This document shows positions 1 to 7,849 of a DNA stretch of 14,918 nt, in pieces. The notes under the pieces are model-generated. The model made no database searches. It was not told where the DNA came from and worked only from the letters and a program-made list of their open reading frames with translations. The DNA is from Entrophospora sp. SA101 (lineage: Eukaryota; Glomeromycota; Glomeromycetes; Entrophosporales; Entrophosporaceae). Made by a program: the position numbers and the translations under genes. How positions within the stretch are numbered: the stretch's first letter is position 1; every line of letters begins with the position of its first letter. The stretch spans positions 45,939 to 60,856 of the forward strand of contig CAUDNR010004208.1 of NCBI GenBank assembly GCA_958430865.1, given 5' to 3'.

Positions 1-10
1 TCCAATGAAG

Positions 11-116
11 TTAACCAATGAAATTCAATTATAGTGTCATACACACGAATTTTATTGGTTAATATCAATTGAAGATCGACATTGGAACATTCCAATAGCA
101 TTACAATGTTCCAATT
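11..116. repeat. Two adjacent hairpins rich in CCAAT/ATTGG
   Basis: The first hairpin pairs TTAACCAATGAAATTC (11-26) with GAATTTTATTGGTTAA (47-62): 16-bp arms, one mismatch, 20-nt loop. The second pairs ATTGGAACATT (81-91) with AATGTTCCAAT (105-115): 11-bp perfect arms, 13-nt loop. CCAAT or ATTGG occurs six times in the first 116 bases, in both orientations. TCCAATG at 1-7 also pairs with CATTGGA at 80-86, so the block could be the edge of a larger palindromic element cut by the window start. A CCAAT-box promoter is the alternative. Confidence 0.55.
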
Positions 117-256
117 GCACAATACTGCTAATAAGTTTCACCAACAAGTATTTTTATTGTCAATATAAAAAAAGGATAATCATCTTCAGAAGTATCATTC
201 TTCCACATAAGCAATTTAGTATATAAATAATTTGAGAGCATTCTAGTCATTGTTAA

Positions 257-427
257 AAAACTGGAGAACTCAAGATCAAATTATTTACACTATTCAAACT
301 TCTAACATCACCATGTTGGACCGAGTCTTCTCAAACTTGCTCTTTTTGTGGCAAGTTGAATAAACAGATTTATTGGCAATTCCGTTCAAGGTGTTGCTTT
401 AATAAAAATAAAACCAGAGCCAAGTAA
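257..427 (+). CDS. Possible Cys-bearing exon fragment, unrecognised
   Basis: A 56-codon open frame without an ATG runs from just after a TAA (254-256) to TAA at 425-427. It contains Cys20, a Cys28-x2-Cys31 pair (CSFC) and adjacent Cys46-Cys47, with Trp and basic residues between them, and the bases here are less AT-rich than in the flanks. This could be the terminal exon of a gene with a small zinc-binding-like module, or chance. A second overlapping frame is also briefly open from an ATG at 313. I do not recognise the protein, and no upstream exon could be joined to it. Confidence 0.25.
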   Translation, partial: KTGELKIKLFTLFKLLTSPCWTESSQTCSFCGKLNKQIYWQFRSRCCFNKNKTRAK

Positions 428-983
428 GCAATTATTTACAGACTGCAGCATATATAAAATTTTTTATATTGTTTATCTTAAACAACTGAAATATATTTAT
501 ATTCTCTAAATCAATAAAAGAAGTAAAAGAAGATATCTTGCTGATTAGATCTTTCAAAAACTGAATATGTTTCTAGTCTCAATATATTTCCAATATTTGG
601 TAATTCATTAAAGTGAGTATGATGGATGATTGTAATTGTTGTTTATTAAAGACAAGTGATGTGGTTCGTGCACTTAAGTAATTGATCTTAACTGTTTTTA
701 GAACATCCATAATATATTTCCCTAGATGACCAACACCCTAATAAGATGACAAAATTCCAAAAGGTGCAAAATATATGCTTTAGATAGTAAGATGAAGCCA
801 TTTTATCAAATAGCCTGGTGAAGTCATTAGAGATACCACTTGTAAACAAAGGAGAAGAAAAAAATTTTATATGCAATCATATTAAGTATGGAAATTTTAC
901 TACACCTAACGGTTGAGGGGGCACCAAAAATTTTTATAATTGCCTAGGAAAGTTTTTGACCCAACTGGTATATGCTTGGGAAC
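428..983. other. Anonymous AT-rich stretch
   Basis: No convincing gene. The 62-codon open frame on the minus strand at 688-876 has no supporting feature and I treat it as chance. A 20-codon ORF starts at 619. Bases 766-812 recur imperfectly at 1657-1702 (see that repeat). Confidence 0.4.
976..983. repeat. 8-bp target site duplication, left copy
   Basis: TTGGGAAC abuts the left end of the hAT MITE and is identical to 1138-1145 on the other side. Confidence 0.9.
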
Positions 984-1137
984 CAGGGTTGACAAATGTG
1001 TGGTCCATTAATGGTCTATTGGTGGTCCATTGGGTCCATTAGTGTAATACTTTAACCATATTTAGTATTTTGTTAATGGCAATGGACCAGTCCAAAATCC
1101 ATCTGTTCTCAATGGACAAGTAAATTTGCCAACCCTG
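984..1137. mobile_element. 154-bp hAT-type MITE
   Basis: The ends are inverted repeats. The left end reads CAGGGTTGACAAAT (984-997) and the right end is the complement of CAGGGTTGGCAAAT (1124-1137), 13 of 14 identical. Both sides carry an exact 8-bp direct repeat, TTGGGAAC, at 976-983 and 1138-1145. An 8-bp target duplication and termini starting CAGGG are diagnostic of the hAT superfamily. Subterminal GGTCCATT motifs lie at 1002-1009, 1024-1031 and 1033-1040, with a variant near 1013, and complementary AATGGAC at 1081-1087 and 1111-1117. These are the kind of clustered motif that hAT transposases bind. There is no coding capacity, so mobilisation would need a transposase in trans. The perfect target duplication suggests a fairly recent insertion. 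Confidence 0.92.
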
Positions 1138-1145
1138 TTGGGAAC
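1138..1145. repeat. 8-bp target site duplication, right copy
   Basis: TTGGGAAC directly follows the right end of the hAT MITE and matches 976-983 exactly. Confidence 0.9.
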
Positions 1146-1408
1146 TACCCTTATATGGGCAAAAATCAACAAAAATTAACAAATGTTCAGGTGGTTAAAT
1201 CAATTTGTGATTTACTATTATATAACATTAAGGGGATCAATATCGAATATAATGGTTATTATTATTATTTTTTCATTGTGAATTTTTATTAAATAAAAAC
1301 TTTAATGTTGATTTTTTTTTCTGTTGATTTATCAAATAATAAGGACCACCTGAATCCACTCAAAATCGGAACGGAGGACAGTCTGGACCAAAACATTGTC
1401 TCAATTTA

Positions 1409-1681
1409 ATGGCATCCACGAGTTTTAGATCTCCTAATTACAAATGGGAGTTCATGTTTTGCAAAATAAGCAATGGACCATATTCACTTGATTGGAACCA
1501 TTATTGGGAAGATGAATTAAGACTTGGAAAATTTTCAAAAGACACATGGAACAATGTATATCTTTTTACTCAGAGATTCGATGCCTCATATCAGTTATTA
1601 AAAGACATGATGGATGAATTGAAATATGTAATGATACATTTTTACAAAAAAAAAAATGGATATATATGTATTAGATTGTAA
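1409..1681 (+). CDS. Hypothetical protein, 90 aa
   Basis: This ATG-initiated frame runs 90 codons to TAA. The first 75 or so residues look protein-like (Trp, Tyr, Asp and Glu well mixed, for example SLDWNHYWEDELRLGKFSKD). The last 15 run through an A-run (KKKNGY) and look like read-through of non-coding DNA. No known domain, signal peptide or membrane segment was recognised. A cleaner coding segment followed by a repeat (1657-1702, also at 766-812) suggests a fragment whose 3' end was replaced, or a first exon with a missed donor. It starts 271 bp after the hAT MITE. No paralogue exists elsewhere in the window. Confidence 0.35.
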   Translation: MASTSFRSPNYKWEFMFCKISNGPYSLDWNHYWEDELRLGKFSKDTWNNVYLFTQRFDASYQLLKDMMDELKYVMIHFYKKKNGYICIRL

Positions 1682-1702
1682 AATGAAGCCATTTTGTCAA
1701 AA
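1657..1702 (+). repeat. Imperfect direct repeat (also at 766-812)
   Basis: ATATATG.ATTAGAT.GTAA.ATGAAGCC followed by ATTTT.TCAAA occurs here and at about 770-810 in the same orientation, with roughly 27 of 30 bases matching in the core. The two copies lie about 890 bp apart, with the MITE and the 90-aa ORF between them. The family is unknown. Confidence 0.5.
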
Positions 1703-2468
1703 AGAGCATCCCAACCACCCCTCCATGTCTAGTAGGGTGTGATAACTTATTTCCGACATTTATAACACCTGATGGACCAACTTTTTAAATTTTGACATAA
1801 TTTATGGATTCTATATATATTATTTTTCTCTTTCTATTGGAGATATAGGATATTAGTAAAAATTGTTGAATTTATTTATATTATTAATCTTGAATATAGG
1901 GAATTATTAAATATGTATATACAATTTAATTAATGTATAATAATTATTCATTTTAAAATTAATAAATCACATACAATAAAGTTTGAAATACTGTTAAGAA
2001 ACTCTAATTGTGATTTAAATTGTTCCTGGAAATATCATCCTGTTATATCATATTAAATTCCATTTTATTAACATTACTTGTCCCATGGAAGTATGATCAT
2101 AGATATAAACCACTGTTGAAATGTGGTTGATCAAAATAATATTTTCCTATATAAATATATGTAATAAAGATCATAAAAAAGAAAATATAAGAGATAATAT
2201 AGAAGGTAAATGGGGTAGTGGTAATTATGTCAATACAAAAACTTATCATCTCAAATGTTGGGGAATTATCAGAATTCACTACAAATAGTAAATGTAAAAG
2301 GATAATGTAATCAATAAATATTATATAATTTATAATGCATAAATCATTTTTATTGACATGTATATTTATATGACATTACAAGTAATAATTAACCACGAGC
2401 TTACATGGGAGGAATGCACAGGACCCAAAGCCATTTATTATGCAACCTATTCTTTAGGCTCACGATTA
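1703..2468. other. Anonymous AT-rich stretch
   Basis: Nothing supportable. The minus-strand open frame at 2097-2279 is a run of Ile/Phe/Tyr from AT-rich DNA and looks like chance. Confidence 0.4.
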
Positions 2469-3232
2469 CTAGCTATTATTATCATTATTTTCATTATTAT
2501 CATCTAAAATTATATTTCTACCATTGCTATTTGAAAAATTATTTATACTACTACTGCTAATTGTAATGGAATTATCTTTGTTCTTACCCTCTCTCACAAC
2601 CCAAGCTTTGATTTTATCTAAAGAGGCGTGTTGTGGTGATTTCTGGTGGCTGAGCTAATCCTTATCTCTTCAGATAAGACATTATATAATTTCGGGGGAT
2701 AAATTTTTTCTCTTGTTAATATTCAGAAACGTAAAAGCATATATTTTTCCGCAAAAATATTCGCAAATTTGCGCAGCATCATGAAAATGTCCAATTTTAT
2801 TGGTGGGTTGGGTGCGTGTTATCCTTATTTAGAAATTGATTTGGCGATTTGCGGATATTTTTGTGGACAAATACATGATTATCAGAAATGTGGTTTGGTT
2901 AAATAAAATATAAGGAGTTACATGACTAAATTTGCAATTGTTTCACAAACCTCCAATTTGGGCCCCACTTCTCCATTTCGCCTCAGTACACATTTTATTG
3001 ATTTCATTGTTGAGGGCCAAAATTGCTTTTTCGAGTTTTTTATATATAATTTGATCAACTGGAGGCGAAATTGGGGTTGAAGCTGGCATTGGAGCTGGAG
3101 ATATATTTTTGTGCAAATATATGAATTATTGTATTTTCCGAGATAACGGGATAAATCATCTCCATTGTTAATATACCCTGGTTGTATAGTTTGTAAATTG
3201 TGATTACAACAATGGAAATCGCAAATAAAAAA
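2469..3232 (-). pseudogene. Unrecognised two-exon gene remnant, possibly frameshifted
   Basis: The minus strand shows three coding-like blocks. Block 1 (about 3232-3105) encodes a hydrophilic stretch including NNGDDLSRYLGKYNNSYICT, with no ATG found. Block 2 (about 3101-2947) starts in another frame with a Pro-rich linker (SPAPMPASTPISPP) and passes into a likely helix (YKKLEKAILALNNEINK). A 2-bp shift in an ATATAT run at about 3101-3107 would join blocks 1 and 2. Block 3 (2649-2469) contains LDKIKAWVVREGKNKDNS and ends in a Ser/Asn/Asp-rich tail before TAG at 2469-2471. Blocks 2 and 3 join in frame if an intron with donor GTGAAA (from 2946) and acceptor CTCAG (to 2650) is removed, 297 nt. 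This is long for the window, and a foldback repeat lies inside it. The family is unknown, and a spliced living gene is not excluded. Confidence 0.45.
2737..2866. repeat. Foldback/MITE-like inverted repeat
   Basis: CCGCAAAAATATTCGCAAA (from 2749) pairs imperfectly with GGCGATTTGCGGATATTTTTGTGG (2843-2866): about 24-bp arms with a few mismatches, roughly 70 bp apart. The left arm also contains the perfect palindrome CGCAAATTTGCG (2762-2773). A 31-bp stretch, 2737-2767, recurs with about 27 matches at 10304-10334, just before the minisatellite, so this is a dispersed repeat. No target duplication could be fixed. It sits inside the proposed last intron of the minus-strand gene remnant. Confidence 0.6.
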
Positions 3233-3255
3233 TTATTTTGCAATTGATAAATCAA

Positions 3256-3928
3256 TTAATTGTTAGTTTGAATATTCGATTTATGTTTGTTTTAATAATG
3301 ATTTTTTTTACCCAAATTCCAGCGATTTTAACTTGTTTTTATATGTATTGCAAAACAGTAACTACGTTCTAAAACTAGACCTCAGTAACCAATTATGATA
3401 TAAGGATACTTGGTTCTTTAAAATTTCATACTAAATTGAGGTAATAAATCACCTGCGATCATCTGCCAATTTGCTACATTTCATTTGTTTGTAGTGAAAA
3501 AAATAAGTTATCCAATCTTCACGACGAAATTATCCAAGCTATATGTTTGCACATAATTTCAAAGGTCAAGAATCATTGGTTTTCCAAATCACATTAGAAA
3601 TTTATCTAATATGGACGATCCGTTACATTTGCCGGTCCTAATTATTTGTGGATTCATGCTGATAGGTAAAATCGAAAACTTTGGCACATCTCATATGATG
3701 CACAGGCACTCATTCGATGTCAAAAAATAAGCTTAATCGTTTTCATACAACAACAATAGATACCTCTCATTTATTCATTCATAAAACAGAGAAGATCTAA
3801 TGATCACATAATAATACACAACATTAGATAAGACACTCTGTATTCTACGTAATGTAATTTGGCAAATATATTATAGATATTTTTTGTAATCTAATTCTAT
3901 ATTCCTTCTAAGATCAAATCTGCAACAT
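3256..3928. other. Intergenic, with possible decayed coding at 3510-3735
   Basis: No supported gene. Between 3510 and 3735 the base composition is less AT-rich and several frames are partly open on both strands. Examples are a plus-strand run of 25 codons ending at a stop near 3588, and a minus-strand stretch containing PKFSILPISMNPQIIRTGKC. The frames conflict and all break within 40 codons, so I make no gene call. Confidence 0.3.
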
Positions 3929-4382
3929 CTATTTAATTAATAATTTTTTTTGATTCCAAATTGGATTGCCTTTATATAGATAGACCATCTTCGGAAATAC
4001 AAATGAGTCAGAAATGGGTATAACAGTTCCATCATGCAATGTAAAAGTTTTATTTTGGAAATCCACTTTTTCCACGTTTGCTTGAAACCATGGCCAACCT
4101 AATACCAGTGCGGTTTCATGCACAGGTTCATCAGATACAAAAATTTCAGTAACTTCTACTTGTTTCCCATTTTTTATCTTTGGTTTGAAGAGAAGTATTT
4201 AGTTTATGGATCATACCTGATATAGGATACATACATGGTAGATTTTCAGGTTTTGTATAGGAAGTATTGATTTCCAAGTCAAAAAGACTTGCTAAGGTCT
4301 CATCTATAATATTATAATTAGTACTGGGTTGAAATGCAACTATGGCTGGTATATTATTAATTTCACAGGTTAAAGTTATCAT
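3929..4382 (-). pseudogene. Retropepsin-like (Ty3/Gypsy-type) fragment, catalytic motif lost
   Basis: Two minus-strand frames make one retroviral-type aspartic protease fold. The first frame starts at ATG 4382-4380 with a beta-hairpin-like start (MITLTCEINNIPAIVAFQPS) and continues NIIDETLASLFDLE, matching the usual 'valuDTGAs..fIs..la..lgl' pattern. At the DTG/DSG position it has Gln18-Pro-Ser, so the catalytic Asp is absent. This frame stops at 4146. The second frame (readable from about 4200 to 3929) carries the C-terminal signature LVLGWPWF, as in 'iLG.pWl', then VDFQNKTFTLHDG. A one-base difference around 4180-4200 separates the halves. No reverse transcriptase, RNase H, integrase or LTRs were found nearby, so this is an isolated fragment of a retroelement polyprotein or of a captured protease-like gene. 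Confidence 0.62.
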
Positions 4383-4509
4383 TATGGCGTTTTATTATAA
4401 CAGTGTATTTATTTCTTGATATTATTATTATGATATTTTAATTCTGGATTTTCTGCAAAAGTTGGATGACTCTAAATATTAGTATACCATTTAATAGGTT
4501 TCAGGGGAG

Positions 4510-5419
4510 CTAAAATTGAAGACAAGTATTTTTCTCACTTCCCCCAACTTGAATTCCAATAATACTGAAATCGTCCTTATTTGATAAACACCCCTTATAT
4601 GTCCAATACACACCATCGTTCATTTCCCTCCATAATTTTACCAGGTCATTTTGCTTTTTTTGTTCATCGCAAATTAGATGCGAGCTTTCAGTAAATAATA
4701 CTTCATATAATCTATCGTTACTAGTGGTAATGAACATAACATCTGGTCGCTTTCCAATTCCTCTTTGGTCTTTACTGGCCATGCTTTGGCACTCCGCTGT
4801 GCTAATAAAACCAGATTTTCCAATCGAGAGGCCTTTTGATGATGCACAAATCATCGGAACTATTACATGAGTCATATAAGTCCTTTCACTTTGCGACTTG
4901 GAGAACTTCGGACTGAAGGCTGGATTTTTCCAGATATCTCTTCTATAATAGTATTGATAAAAAACCCATTTTACAGGATCAATGGTCATTTCGAAGAAAT
5001 ATCCGAATTTTGCAGAATATTTTGATAATACTTACAATATTTCAAGGATATCTTTTGAAATTTTTGTAAGAACTTCATCAGATTCCTTCCAGCTCTTATC
5101 ATGTGAAAGTCTTCCCATTGGAATATCTGTAATGCTATCTCTGAAATTATTAACAAATTCATTGCATTTATCTCTGATACAAGAAGAAGCCATTACTTTC
5201 ATGCGCTCCGTGGGATCCTTTTAGGTTAAAACCAATTGGGTTAATTTCTAATAAAAACAATAATAATGAAGTATATTTTTTACTTACCATAAAAAAGTTA
5301 TATTCTTCTTGTCCCAATGTTCTCACCATGTCTGAATCAGTGCAAATTACTTGACTAGCAAGTGGATCCCGCCATGATAAATCTGAAATATTCTTCTTTA
5401 AGGGTGGAGTGATCACCAT
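4510..5419 (-). CDS. PD-(D/E)XK-like lineage-expanded fungal protein, three exons
   Basis: Three exons join in frame: 5419-5288, 5217-5036 and 4942-4510, giving 248 aa. Intron 1 (5287-5218, 70 nt) is GTAAGT...AAAAG; intron 2 (5035-4943, 93 nt) is GTAAGT...TATAG. The ATG at 5419-5417 is the first in frame. Residues 45-125 form a helical N-terminal part (DPTERMKVMASS, DILEILRDIWKNPAFSPKFS). Residues 125-240 hold RTYMTHVIVPMI, ISTAECQSMAS, GKRPDVMF (Pro171-Asp172), YEVLFTES (Glu185, Glu190), LVKLWREMNDGV and FSIIGIQVGG. The PD...E spacing resembles a PD-(D/E)XK nuclease core, but the ExK lysine is missing. From memory, close patterns are highly expanded in Rhizophagus proteomes, with function unknown. 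Those continue past GIQV.G with a further beta/helix region, whereas this copy stops 10 residues later. A donor GTGAG at about 4537 could add another exon. Divergent from the kinase at 5917. Confidence 0.72.
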
Positions 5420-5916
5420 ATCAAAAATCAGTTATACAAAATGACTAAAACAATTTTATGTTACACGATTTTATTTTGCAATTTAATAAAGTTATTTATA
5501 ACAGATAATGTGTTTAAGTACTTCATGACTGTTAGTATTAGTATAAAAGACATATTAAAGCTTCAACTCCTTTAGTATATAAAAATATATGCCCACGAGC
5601 CTTCCTATTGATGCACCACGCGGTCAAATTTCAAAAATAGCGATAATCCGTTCATAAATTAGACCTTTTATTAGTATTCTGATTATCTGTTGAACAAAGA
5701 AAAAAAAAGATTTTTTTATCATATCCATAATTAATCTTTTGAGTAAAATGCATATTTAAGTTTAATCTGTCTCAGCTGCAAAAAATTATCAATGCAAATT
5801 AACTGATTATAATAATACTTATAATACTTATATATTATTTTGTGTTCGTGTAATATACAACTATGGCTACAAATAAAAGTTCTAATATTAATATAAATTA
5901 TAAATAATTTTTAAAA
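5420..5916. promoter_or_regulatory. Divergent intergenic region
   Basis: These 497 bp separate two divergent genes and must hold both promoters. The sequence is very AT-rich, with a small GC-richer island at 5593-5632. A segment at about 5695-5776 (A-run, AGTAAAATGCATA, AGTTTAATC, TCTCAGC) recurs at about 7850-7926 before the second kinase copy, so it was duplicated together with the gene. No single TATA box stands out among the many TA-rich stretches. Confidence 0.45.
5863..5907 (+). promoter_or_regulatory. Upstream ORF before the kinase, 14 codons
   Basis: ATG at 5863 opens a 14-codon frame (MATNKSSNININYK) ending at TAA 5905-5907, nine bases before the kinase ATG at 5917. If transcribed in the leader it would be met first by scanning ribosomes and could limit translation of the kinase. 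Whether the transcript starts upstream of 5863 is unknown. Confidence 0.35.
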
Positions 5917-6010
5917 ATGAAAAACGCTTTAAATGAGAGCAAAAGGTGGTTAAAGAATTTTTTCAACAAAGTGGTTGATAAGCATCACGATGATACTTCT
6001 ACTGACAAAA

Positions 6011-6050
<40 letters not shown>

Positions 6051-7514
6051 GTATTCAAAGCATAATGATGATACCTCTATTGACAAAAATGATGATGATA
6101 AATATTCAAAGGAAAGAGACAAAGAAAATGGGGAATGTTTAACTTGTAATAGATATAATACTTCTTCATCATGGTGTCAATCATGTGATCCAAAGCTATT
6201 GCTATTAACTGAAGGATGGACTAGTGATAATGAAACATTAGATGAGTTGATTAAGAGTACACAAGTTAAAGCAGCTAGTTATTATAATTATTGGTATTTT
6301 CAATGGATTCCTTATAATGATCTAACAAATATTGAAAAGATAGGCGAAGGTGGATTTGCAACAATATACAAAGCTACTTGGTTAAATGGTGGGAAAAGTA
6401 TAAATGATGAAAATAAAGGAATTAATAAAGATATGATTGTGGCATTAAAAAAATTACATAATTCACAGAATATTTCTGATGAATTTCTTAATGAGGTAAA
6501 TTATTTTATTAATATTAATTTCAAATTTTTAAATCATTATTGTAATTAAATATTTATTTGTTTTTTTTTAGTTCAAAAATTATACAAAGCTTTATGATAA
6601 AGCAAATATAATTGATATTTATGGATTAACACAAGATCCAATTACAAAAGAATATATATTTGTAATGAATTATATAAAAGATGGAAGTCTTCAAAATTAT
6701 TTAACTAAAGATTTTAAAAATTTAAAATGGAAACATAAAATTGAAATTATTTGTAATATTATTACTGGTTTAAAAGGTATTCATAAAGAAGGAATCATTC
6801 ATCATGATCTTCATAGCGGTAATATTCTTCAATCTAGATATTCATATATTACAGATTTAGGGTTATCATGCCCAGCTAGTCAAACATCTGAATAAAGCAA
6901 AAATAATATATTTAGAGTGCTACCATATGTTGCACCAGAAGTTTTAAAAGGGAAGCCATATACAACAGCATCAGATATATACAGTTTTGGAGTTCTGATG
7001 TCTGTAGTATCAACTGGCCAACAACCATTTAATAAATTGGCACATGATGTAGATCTTGCAATTAAGGTGTAAGACCTGAATTCTCAAATAACACTCCAAA
7101 ATTCTATATTGAATTAGCACTCAGATGCATGGATGCTAATCCAAATAAGCGTCCAACTGCTAATGAAATTGAAAAGATTATTGAAATTTGGAAAGATTCA
7201 CTTGATGGACATTCAAGAAAACAGCAGGATGAATTAATTAGAAAAGGATTTGATGAAATGGACAAAATAAAATTTGATCCTTCAACAATGACTCCAACAA
7301 TTCATCCAAATGCTGTTTATACTAGCAGATTATTAAAATTTACAAGCCTTCCCCAACCTGTGAATTCCAATAAAGTGACAATTATTGGTAATAATGGTAA
7401 TTATTAACATTTAATCATTGATTATTTTCATTTTTATTAATTTTAAAATTAACAATATTTATCAATATCCATGTAGATACTGAGCAAATTGAATTAACTA
7501 TACCAGATTGGTAA
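5917..7514 (+). pseudogene. TKL-type protein kinase, broken by a stop and a frameshift
   Basis: Exon 1 (5917-6495, 193 codons) has a basic start, a 12-Asp run with an internal duplication of DDTS.DKNDDD..YSK, a Cys4 motif (Cys74-x2-Cys77-x9-Cys87-x2-Cys90), the glycine loop GEGGFATIYK (143-152), Lys178 of VALK and helix-C Glu193. Intron 1 (6496-6571) is GTAAAT...TTTTTTTAG. Exon 2 continues with HHDLHSGN (catalytic Asp272, Asn277) and DLG (Asp288), then hits in-frame TAA at 6893-6895. The same frame goes on with VAPEVL and DIYSFGVL to 7066, where a small deletion shifts it. RPEFS...MDANPNKRPTA follows in the new frame to 7396. A last intron (7397-7476, GTAATT...ATGTAG) leads to a 12-codon end, DTEQIELTIPDW. 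All catalytic residues survive, so decay is recent, or the breaks are assembly errors. Such kinases form huge families in these fungi. Confidence 0.88.
6013..6048 (+). repeat. (GAT)12 microsatellite, coding poly-Asp
   Basis: Twelve perfect GAT triplets lie in frame in kinase exon 1 and encode 12 Asp. The triplet unit keeps the frame when the length changes, so this is a likely length polymorphism. A second short GAT run follows at about 6091-6099 within the duplicated peptide motif. Confidence 0.95.
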
Positions 7515-7580
7515 TAATAATGGTAGTTATTAACATTTAATCATTTATTATTTTCATTTTTTATTATTAGTTTTAAAATC
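7387..7580 (+). repeat. Direct duplication of last-intron sequence
   Basis: The last kinase intron begins GGTAATAATGGTAATTATTAACATTTAATCATT (written in two pieces: GGTAATAATGGTAATTATT, then AACATTTAATCATT) at 7387. A near copy starts at 7510, immediately at the TGGTAA stop, and runs about 68 bp, through TTATTTTCATTTTT and AGTTTTAAAATC. The first copy is an intron and the second lies in the 3' flank. A third, shorter copy (8203-8237) belongs to the second kinase fragment. The period is about 123 bp. Confidence 0.75.
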
Positions 7581-7585
7581 TACAA

Positions 7586-7849
7586 CCAAATGATACCCTG
7601 ATCTTGGTTAGAAGTAGGCATATTTATTAATTATCCACTAATGAGTTACCCAGTTAAGTTAATAGAAATATCAAATCTTGTTGATTTATTTATTTCCAAA
7701 CTTATATATTTTAGAGTTGATTACATATACAATATAAATAAATTCAACTAGCATGTATTATCATATTAGTATATTGTCTTGTTAAAGAAAATTAGATGTT
7801 CTATTTGTATTTTATTTATTTTAATTCTTATAAGCATTATTATTGATTT
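7586..7849. other. Kinase 3' flank, no gene
   Basis: AT-rich spacer between the first kinase and the remnant of its duplicate. Nothing recognisable. Confidence 0.4.

Noticed and set aside
688..876. 62-codon minus-strand frame
   Set aside because: No motif, paralogue or splice context. It overlaps one copy of a direct repeat.
1186..1355. Second inverted-repeat element with TTCAGGTGGT / ACCACCTGAA ends
   Set aside because: Only 10 bp match, with no flanking duplication and no extended arm pairing. Too weak to call.
2097..2279. 60-codon Ile/Phe/Tyr-rich minus-strand frame
   Set aside because: The composition is that expected from random AT-rich DNA.
3055..3255. Minus-strand frame with a hydrophobic run resembling a membrane segment
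   Set aside because: It starts with TTG. Two other frames over the same DNA look more protein-like, so the hydrophobic run is probably AT-rich chance.
4510..4540. 29-nt intron GTGAG...TTTTAG near the end of the PD-(D/E)XK-like gene
   Set aside because: Too short for a spliceosomal intron. A longer intron from the same donor is possible but unproven.
4982..5224. 80-codon plus-strand ORF
   Set aside because: It is the antisense of exon 2 and intron 2 of the minus-strand gene, whose splice sites and protein pattern are much better.
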